Shown: positions 51,648-56,396 of the stretch, one piece after another
How the letters are laid out: each line of letters opens with the position of its first letter
How positions within the stretch are numbered: position 1 is the first letter of the stretch
DNA from: an uncultured Bacilli bacterium
GTDB lineage: Bacteria; Bacillota_I; Bacilli_A; RF39; UBA660
Direction: 5' to 3'
DNA: 56,396 nucleotides
Assembly (NCBI GenBank): GCA_947628535.1
Contig: CANRAF010000006.1
Span: 1 to 56,396 of the forward strand
Made by a program: the position numbers and the translations under genes
The notes under the pieces: model-generated
Databases searched by the model: none
What the model was told of the DNA's origin: nothing
The model's input: only the letters and a program-made list of their open reading frames with translations

Positions 51648-52451
51648 CTAAAAATCAATATCCTTATGTTGCAATATATCTCTTATTTCATTATCCTCTG
51701 CAATTCTTTGTTGATTTATATATCCTAACTGAAACTCTTCATCTGTATAATCCTTTATCTCTTCATCAGCATCAGCATCATCATTAGTATTACTATATTC
51801 ATAAGCAGTTTCATATGTAGCACTTACATTATAGGGATTTACCATAGGGGCATTTTCTATTACTGTTTCATTTTTATGATCAAGTTTATCAGATATCTTC
51901 CTAACAGCAAAATTCATAATTAAAATTCCCATCCACACAAAGAACACACACATACTTGCCTGTAGTAAAATCATTAAAGTTTCATTAGCATATACTTCTG
52001 TTATCTCATAAATATTTATTCCCTCACTTTTTATAACATCAAGTACTAAAACGAATAAAAACCAAATAATACAAAAACAAGAAATATTACATATTTTTGT
52101 TACAAAAGTATATTTTGGATTAATAAAAGTTATGGTAAGTAGAAGCAGTGTTATAACAAGCATAGCTAAATAAACTACCAAATTAGGAAAATACATAGCA
52201 TTAAAAAACTTTTCAACTATACTATCATTAATAGATAGTACATAACTTCCATATTTTATAAGAACAAAAACAGTAATTATCAAATAAGCTAAAATTGATA
52301 AATACTTTGGTAATTTACTTTGAACTTTTGAATTAACTATTAAAATAGTTATAGTTAAAGCAATAATTATAACAAGAGATATAAAAAATGTAGATGAGAA
52401 AATCATTTCAAAAATAGTAGTAATTCTATCCCAAAACGAAATGTTTGCCAT
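51648..52451 (-). CDS. Polytopic membrane protein with acidic tail, partner of sortase
   Basis: This 267-residue protein has five hydrophobic segments (~15-38, ~47-68, ~88-112, ~118-140 and ~160-182). A ~80-residue acidic, Asp/Glu/Asn/Tyr-rich cytoplasmic tail follows (NTNDDADADEEIKDYTDEEF). I do not recognise the family. It follows the sortase gene by 38 bases, with AGGAGGTATAATTA as ribosome site, so the two are probably one operon and may work together in the membrane. Confidence 0.7.
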   Translation of the reverse strand: MANISFWDRITTIFEMIFSSTFFISLVIIIALTITILIVNSKVQSKLPKYLSILAYLIITVFVLIKYGSYVLSINDSIVEKFFNAMYFPNLVVYLAMLVITLLLLTITFINPKYTFVTKICNISCFCIIWFLFVLVLDVIKSEGINIYEITEVYANETLMILLQASMCVFFVWMGILIMNFAVRKISDKLDHKNETVIENAPMVNPYNVSATYETAYEYSNTNDDADADEEIKDYTDEEFQLGYINQQRIAEDNEIRDILQHKDIDF

Positions 52452-52489
52452 TAATTATACCTCCTTTTTCTTCTAAATATTTAAGTTAT

Positions 52490-53143
52490 CTATATTTTTT
52501 TCTCTTCAAAAATTTCAAATATTAAAACTAAATAATAAGTTTTATAATCAGGTCTTGCACACGTTATTAAAGTAAGTTGTTTTTTACTACTATGTCTATA
52601 TAAAGTAACTCCATCATTTTTTTTATCTTTATATTTTCTAACAAGTTGATATCCGTACTGTTTCCCTTTATAAGTTACATATGCTTTATCACCTAAATGT
52701 AATTTGTCAATATCAGTAAAAAATGCATTCCATCCAGAACCATTATGAGCTGCCAGAATGAAGTTACTATATCCATCATCTGGATATGTAGATGTATCCA
52801 TAATTGCAAGATTTTGATCTACATTATTGGCAGATGTTCCATATTTAACAAAACCACGATTTAAGTTAATTACAGGTATTTTAAGTCTACCAATATAATT
52901 ATAATTTATATTTCTTTTTTTCACTTTTCCAGAAGTATCACCATTACCTACCTTTTGAGCTGTAGGAGGATTATCGTCTACTTCTTCCATAAGTTCAGGT
53001 TCTTGAGATAGTAAAATACTCATCTTTTCATAAGCACCTGCTTTTTTAGATAAAAAATAATCATGTCCAATGATAGCAATACCACAAAGTATTATTATAA
53101 GGGCAATAGTAACAAATTGTTTGTTATTTAATCCATCACTCAT
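52490..53143 (-). CDS. Sortase family protein
   Basis: This 217-residue transpeptidase has an N-terminal membrane anchor (~8-27) and linker, then the sortase beta-barrel (~75-210): IGRLKIPVINLNRGF, catalytic His in ILAAHNGSGW (~131) and Cys in LTLITCARPDY (~194). Sortases cut a C-terminal sorting motif and join proteins to the wall. The usual catalytic Arg about 8 residues after Cys is not seen (the matching spot reads TYYLVL); an Arg lies two after Cys. The subclass is unclear. No LPxTG-type substrate is encoded in this window. The start uses AGAGGTG 6-8 bases upstream; the in-frame extension MWYNYYIENK is leader. Confidence 0.82.
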   Translation of the reverse strand: MSDGLNNKQFVTIALIIILCGIAIIGHDYFLSKKAGAYEKMSILLSQEPELMEEVDDNPPTAQKVGNGDTSGKVKKRNINYNYIGRLKIPVINLNRGFVKYGTSANNVDQNLAIMDTSTYPDDGYSNFILAAHNGSGWNAFFTDIDKLHLGDKAYVTYKGKQYGYQLVRKYKDKKNDGVTLYRHSSKKQLTLITCARPDYKTYYLVLIFEIFEEKKI

Positions 53144-53204
53144 TAAGACACCTCTTTTATTTTCTATATAGTAATTATACCACATTAATTATTTAAGAAC
53201 AATA

Positions 53205-53228
53205 TAAAAAGGCAAGTTTTACTTGCCT
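53205..53228 (-). terminator. Second terminator downstream of the DUF1540 gene
   Basis: On the minus strand AGGCAAGT...ACTTGCCT with TTTTTA. It protects the sortase promoter region from read-through. Confidence 0.75.
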
Positions 53229-53268
53229 ACAAAATTAATTAAAGATTACAATACAGAAATAATATTTT

Positions 53269-53304
53269 ATTCTCTTTTTTATTTTAATAAAATAAAAAAA
53301 GAAT
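53269..53304 (-). terminator. AT-rich terminator after the DUF1540 gene
   Basis: An ATTCT-TTTTTTATTTT / AAAATAAAAAA-AGAAT helix lies right after the stop. It is long but made almost only of A-T pairs. Confidence 0.5.
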
Positions 53305-53308
53305 AAAG

Positions 53309-53497
53309 CTAATCTTCAACTTTACTCTTATCTAATTTGTAACTAGCACATATTGTTTCTTTCTTTTCTGTTGCTAAACCACTTTGATTTTTAATTTCTA
53401 TTTCTCTTAAATCGCAATGATTATCTTCACTATTACAATACTTACATAAATGTACATCACATTTAATATTTTGTTTATCTTTTTTCAATTTTATCAC
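53309..53497 (-). CDS. DUF1540 family cysteine-rich protein
   Basis: This 62-residue protein has the DUF1540 spacing of metal-binding Cys: IKCDVHLCKYCNSEDNHCDL and a late ETICASY. Six cysteines are visible. Members are small, probably zinc-binding, and common in spore formers; function unknown. GGGTGATAAAATTG (TTG start) or a nearby ATG could be used; the ATG read has the better spacing. It follows the NifS-like gene by 23 bases. Confidence 0.85.
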   Translation of the reverse strand: MIKLKKDKQNIKCDVHLCKYCNSEDNHCDLREIEIKNQSGLATEKKETICASYKLDKSKVED

Positions 53498-53520
53498 CCA
53501 TTTTTAGTATTTCTCTAAAA

Positions 53521-54093
53521 TCATTTTTTATACTTTAGTTTTACAAGTTTAGAAAAACTTACTATTAATGGAGTTGGTGCTGTTCCACTTCTATACTTAG
53601 TAGTGCTCTTACCACCATGAATTAAATTTTCAATACATATATTTTTTCTTTTTATTAATACCCCAAATCCTGGTATTTCATCTTCAATAGTAATATAATC
53701 AAAATTATTTAAATTATCATACTTTTTATCTAAATCTAAGTCTATATGATTACACTTATTTAATATTTTTGTAGATATAAAAACGTTTTCTGGAAACGAA
53801 TCTATTGTTTTACTGTATACTACTTCTCTATTCATTTCTTTGCACATATCTCTAAATTCTTCGTTATCAGTTACAATTTTATTTTTTACATTATTTATAA
53901 CCATAGTAAAACTTTCTGCATTACCACTTGTATAAATAACTTCATAATCGATAAGCCCAAGAACTTTTAATATTTGTTTTGAAGCAGCATCTTCAAGCTT
54001 TTTTGTATCTAATCCTAATTTATGAAGAGAATTACTATTACCTGGATAATCTATATTTACATTTTTGTAAGAATTTAAAATTTCTTCTTTCAT
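53521..54093 (-). CDS. Shrunken, non-catalytic cysteine-desulfurase (NifS/IscS)-like protein
   Basis: This 190-residue protein is clearly related to class V cysteine desulfurases, which are ~380-400 residues. Matching pieces are NSNSLHKLGLDTKKLEDAA (family NPSSxHxxG...), VIYTSGNAESFTMVI (family FTSGGTESNN) and IENLIHGGKSTTKYRSGTAP (family LIHGGGQExGLRSGT). Missing are the N-terminal YLDNAATT strand, the PLP-stacking His, the SGHK with the PLP-binding Lys (here IEDEIPGFG), and the C-terminal domain with the catalytic Cys. So it cannot act as a desulfurase by known chemistry. The frame is intact, with GGAG upstream, so it is not a pseudogene by frame. It overlaps the gene before it by 4 bases. 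Confidence 0.75.
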   Translation of the reverse strand: MKEEILNSYKNVNIDYPGNSNSLHKLGLDTKKLEDAASKQILKVLGLIDYEVIYTSGNAESFTMVINNVKNKIVTDNEEFRDMCKEMNREVVYSKTIDSFPENVFISTKILNKCNHIDLDLDKKYDNLNNFDYITIEDEIPGFGVLIKRKNICIENLIHGGKSTTKYRSGTAPTPLIVSFSKLVKLKYKK

Positions 54094-54446
54094 TTATTAC
54101 TCCTTGTTCTTACATTCCTATAAAACTTTGAATCGTTTTGTTTTAAATCATAAAAAACATTAATTGGTTTAATATATCCTTCATCATTTTCATATATTTT
54201 AGTAGGGAAAGTAAAATAAGTACCTGATTTTTTATCCTCTAAATGTGTGTCACTATCAATCACTTCATATAGTTTTTGATTCATGAAATCTAAAAACAAA
54301 TTATTATCCATAACTCCAAGAGCACATCCTGCCTCATAAACTATTGCATATCCTTCATCTTTAATAAGTTCACATAAATAACCTTTACAAACATCTTCCT
54401 TTTTAAAATCTCTATAATAAAATTCACTCTTACTTAAGTCAGTCAT
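54090..54446 (-). CDS. Hypothetical protein, operon with NifS-like and DUF1540
   Basis: This 118-residue acidic soluble protein is rich in Asp, Glu, Tyr and Lys, with three Cys (two in VCKGYLC near residue 20, one in EAGCALG near 41). It has no signal or membrane segment. I do not recognise a family. AGGAGGGTTATTA precedes the ATG. It leads a three-gene unit and its stop overlaps the NifS-like start in an ATGA, implying coupled expression. Confidence 0.65.
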   Translation of the reverse strand: MTDLSKSEFYYRDFKKEDVCKGYLCELIKDEGYAIVYEAGCALGVMDNNLFLDFMNQKLYEVIDSDTHLEDKKSGTYFTFPTKIYENDEGYIKPINVFYDLKQNDSKFYRNVRTRSNK

Positions 54447-54555
54447 TAATAACCCTCCTTTGTGAATAATATTATAACATAAAAAATATAAATAAAATGA
54501 TAAAAATAAATTGAAAAATATAAGAAAAAGTAATAAAATAAAAGTGGTGATACAA

Positions 54556-54960
54556 ATGAAAAGAATAAAAATGTTGTTTTTATTAATAATGCCAATATTA
54601 TTAACAGGTTGTGCTGATACTTTAAAATGCCAAATAAAAACTAATAATTATAACTCTACAGTAAAAGTAACATTTAAGGAAGATAAACCTTTTTCATATA
54701 AATATAAAGACGAAATGGTATTTTCTCCAAATTCAACAGATGCTGAAATATATTACCATTCCAAATATAATGAATATAGCATTTTAGCAGGAGAAAAACA
54801 TGCGTTTTTAAGAAGCACCAGCGAAAGTGTTACAATGCGAATAAGTTATAACTTTACAAAAGATAAATCAGAGCAAGAAAACAAACTTTTAATTAGCAAA
54901 GACGATACTAAAAGTGATGCTATGAAAAAAATAGAAAGTTCAGGTTATAAATGTAAATAA
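54556..54960 (+). CDS. Putative lipoprotein
   Basis: This 134-residue protein has a short basic N-terminus and hydrophobic signal ending in a lipobox: LLFLLIMPILLTGC, with the Cys at residue 17. The rest is a beta-rich domain with a Cys pair (C24 and the C-terminal region CK) and no recognised family. GTGGTGATACAA precedes the chosen ATG; a 15-residue in-frame extension would hide the lipobox signal. It is convergent with dnaB. Confidence 0.7.
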   Translation: MKRIKMLFLLIMPILLTGCADTLKCQIKTNNYNSTVKVTFKEDKPFSYKYKDEMVFSPNSTDAEIYYHSKYNEYSILAGEKHAFLRSTSESVTMRISYNFTKDKSEQENKLLISKDDTKSDAMKKIESSGYKCK

Positions 54961-54971
54961 CCTAAACTTTT

Positions 54972-56246
54972 TTATTTATAATTACTAATTAAATTTTCAA
55001 GTTCCTTTTCTTCACTTTCTGTTACTTTTTTTATTTCAATATTTTGATCAAACCAATCAGGAAGTTTTTCTACCTGTTGTTTTTTTGTTGAAGTACCTTT
55101 TTTAGAGGCCTTTTTATGTTCTTTAATACAAGCATCCATAGCTTCAGGAACTGTTTCTATTCCCAGTCTTTTCCAGTGACCTGCTATCGTTTCAATAAAA
55201 TTTTTATTTAATTTTTGATTGTTTACTCTTAAAACATAATCTAATAAAACATTTACTACTCCTGGAGTAAGTTTAAGATCTAAAAGCAAATTTTCTACAA
55301 TATGAAGATCTCTTGTAGTTACTTTTCCATCTTTATATTTACTCTTTAAAAATTTATATGGATTAGTACTTTCAAAAGTATAAATCATCTTTCCCTTTTT
55401 AGAACTATCTCCTTCAGGACTTTTCAAATAATCTGGTTGTTTATAATGAACAATAGTTGGAAGAGTACCACTATTTTCAAATTGATAATAATTTCTAGCA
55501 CTCTTTCTTAAAATTTCTTTATCAATCATACCCTTTTCATTTAAACAACTTTTTATTAAACCTTGCATCTCTGAAAGGTCAATATTATAAAGAAAAGATA
55601 AATTATTAATAAGTTCTCTTACATCTTTATTAAAGGCTTTTTCATTTATAATCTTACTATCAAGTCCTGCAATCAAAAGATCAAAATCAATAGTATTTTT
55701 AAAACTTATTTTTCCCTTTTGATTTGATATTATATCTTCATTTGTATAAAAAGCATTTACTGGAGCACTTGTAAATACATCATCAAATTTTAAAGAAATG
55801 TCTTCATAATCTTTTAAAACTATTTTTGGCATTTTATATCTTTTAACTATTTTTTGATATTCATTTTTTCCAATATTATTATAAAGAACCATATTTAAAA
55901 TAGGGTGATTAAAAAATTCATGAGAACTTAAAGGATTATATAAAACATAAATATAATGATTTATAGAGTCTTTTTTTAAATATGTTTTTATAAGTCCTAT
56001 TCCTTCGAGTTTTTCACGGGCTCTTACAATATCATTTAAAGATGTTTGCATTACACTAAGTAAATGATGATGAGTAAACTCTTCAGTTATAAAACTATTT
56101 TTCTCTAAATCATTTAAAAGGGTAAGATAAAGAGAAACTGCTTTATTACCAATTATAGGTTGATATAAATCCACTAAAATTTTTTTATCATTTTCTGTTA
56201 TAATTCCTTTATTAGTAACAACATAACTATCTGCAGGTAAAATCAT
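54972..56246 (-). CDS. dnaB: Replication initiation and membrane attachment protein DnaB
   Basis: This 424-residue Firmicute DnaB (not the E. coli helicase) loads the replicative helicase at oriC with DnaD and DnaI. The N-terminal DDBH1 winged helix (LVDLYQPIIGNKAVSLYLTLL) and the C-terminal DDBH2/DnaD-like domain (TTRDLHIVENLLLDLKLTPGVVNVLLDYVL..., ~310-380) are recognisable. The C-terminus has KLPDWF. The ATG at 56246 follows GGTGG. dnaI, usually next after dnaB, is not downstream: a lipoprotein gene converges instead. A TATAAT lies 25 bases upstream with only a weak -35. Confidence 0.88.
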   Translation of the reverse strand: MILPADSYVVTNKGIITENDKKILVDLYQPIIGNKAVSLYLTLLNDLEKNSFITEEFTHHHLLSVMQTSLNDIVRAREKLEGIGLIKTYLKKDSINHYIYVLYNPLSSHEFFNHPILNMVLYNNIGKNEYQKIVKRYKMPKIVLKDYEDISLKFDDVFTSAPVNAFYTNEDIISNQKGKISFKNTIDFDLLIAGLDSKIINEKAFNKDVRELINNLSFLYNIDLSEMQGLIKSCLNEKGMIDKEILRKSARNYYQFENSGTLPTIVHYKQPDYLKSPEGDSSKKGKMIYTFESTNPYKFLKSKYKDGKVTTRDLHIVENLLLDLKLTPGVVNVLLDYVLRVNNQKLNKNFIETIAGHWKRLGIETVPEAMDACIKEHKKASKKGTSTKKQQVEKLPDWFDQNIEIKKVTESEEKELENLISNYK

Positions 56247-56258
56247 AATAACCACCAA

Positions 56259-56396
56259 ATTTATTATACTATACTTTAAATAAAGAAAAAAGAAAAATAC
56301 ATGAGATTTTTCTAATTAAATGTAGAGTTACAATTGATGTGAAACATTTCTATATAAAAAAAGTAATTCAAGTTGTATAATTGAGTTAACGCAAAA
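56259..56396. other. AT-rich end region without recognised gene
   Basis: About 140 bases up to the right edge. It holds the dnaB promoter region (TATAAT on the minus strand near 56270) and no open frame of note. A plus-strand TATAAT near 56377 could belong to a gene beyond the window. Confidence 0.4.

Overview
This window is a chromosomal segment of a very AT-rich, low-GC Gram-positive bacterium of the Bacilli type. It reads with the standard genetic code: TGA is used as a stop (recU, spoIIAA, the Asn/Pro-rich gene) and TGG encodes Trp, so it is not a Mycoplasma-type genome. Its gene order matches Bacillus in many blocks: rodZ-like/pgsA/recA/rny, gpsB/rnpB, recU/class A PBP, scpA/scpB, ruvA/ruvB, and spoIIAA/sigF next to spoVAC-D-E. 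The sporulation genes (sigF, spoIIAA, spoVAC, spoVAD, spoVAEB, an alpha/beta SASP, YutH-like and YqfQ-like proteins) point to an endospore former. The small, streamlined gene set, a MurE motif unlike the DAP type, and superoxide-reductase chemistry suggest an uncultured anaerobic gut Bacilli lineage. That placement is inference.

Layout, left to right. 1-600: tRNA-Thr (cut by the window edge), tRNA-Val and a CvfD-type S1 protein. 0.7-3.8 kb: Nfu, a YutH-like spore-coat pseudokinase and ParE. 3.8-7.6 kb: xerC-murE-murF operon. 7.6-14.4 kb: ezrA, rny, a decayed DUF1016 nuclease gene, recA with a LexA box and consensus promoter, pgsA, a RodZ-like gene, RNase P RNA and gpsB. 14.4-22 kb: recU-PBP1 operon, an SBP-like/LCP/PASTA fusion and a J2-type RNase J. 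22-31.9 kb: addAB, ddl, SASP, thiI and tig. 32-37 kb: ABC transporter, small membrane protein, HAD phosphatase, and asnS behind a T-box. 37-40.8 kb: a tail-anchored Asn/Pro/Gly/Gln-rich protein, a superoxide reductase / rubredoxin-fusion / DUF4186 operon, and a DMT transporter. 40.8-45.2 kb: tRNA-Leu, scpAB and the sporulation cluster. 45.3-48.9 kb: an SOS-type operon ruvA-tdk-ruvB-ygjP-like-rRNA methyltransferase. 49-56.4 kb: yqfQ-like, tkt, a sortase with a membrane partner, a DUF1540 / shrunken NifS-like / unknown three-gene set, a lipoprotein and dnaB.

The most interesting observations are these. (1) The spoIIA operon lacks spoIIAB: spoIIAA runs straight into sigF with a 4-base overlap, and SpoIIAA has Tyr at position 58, where the Bacillus protein is phosphorylated on Ser58. 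Both halves of the kinase/phosphosite switch are therefore missing at this locus. (2) A 190-residue cysteine-desulfurase relative has lost its PLP lysine and catalytic cysteine, yet keeps an intact reading frame in a small operon with a Cys-rich DUF1540 protein. (3) Two matching 14-bp palindromes (CAAACATNTGTTTG) in front of recA and ruvA define a LexA box for this lineage and bring thymidine kinase into the SOS operon. (4) Two forward promoters with the same layout (GTATR-N17-CATWMTA) precede the SASP gene and spoVAC, as expected for sigma-G.
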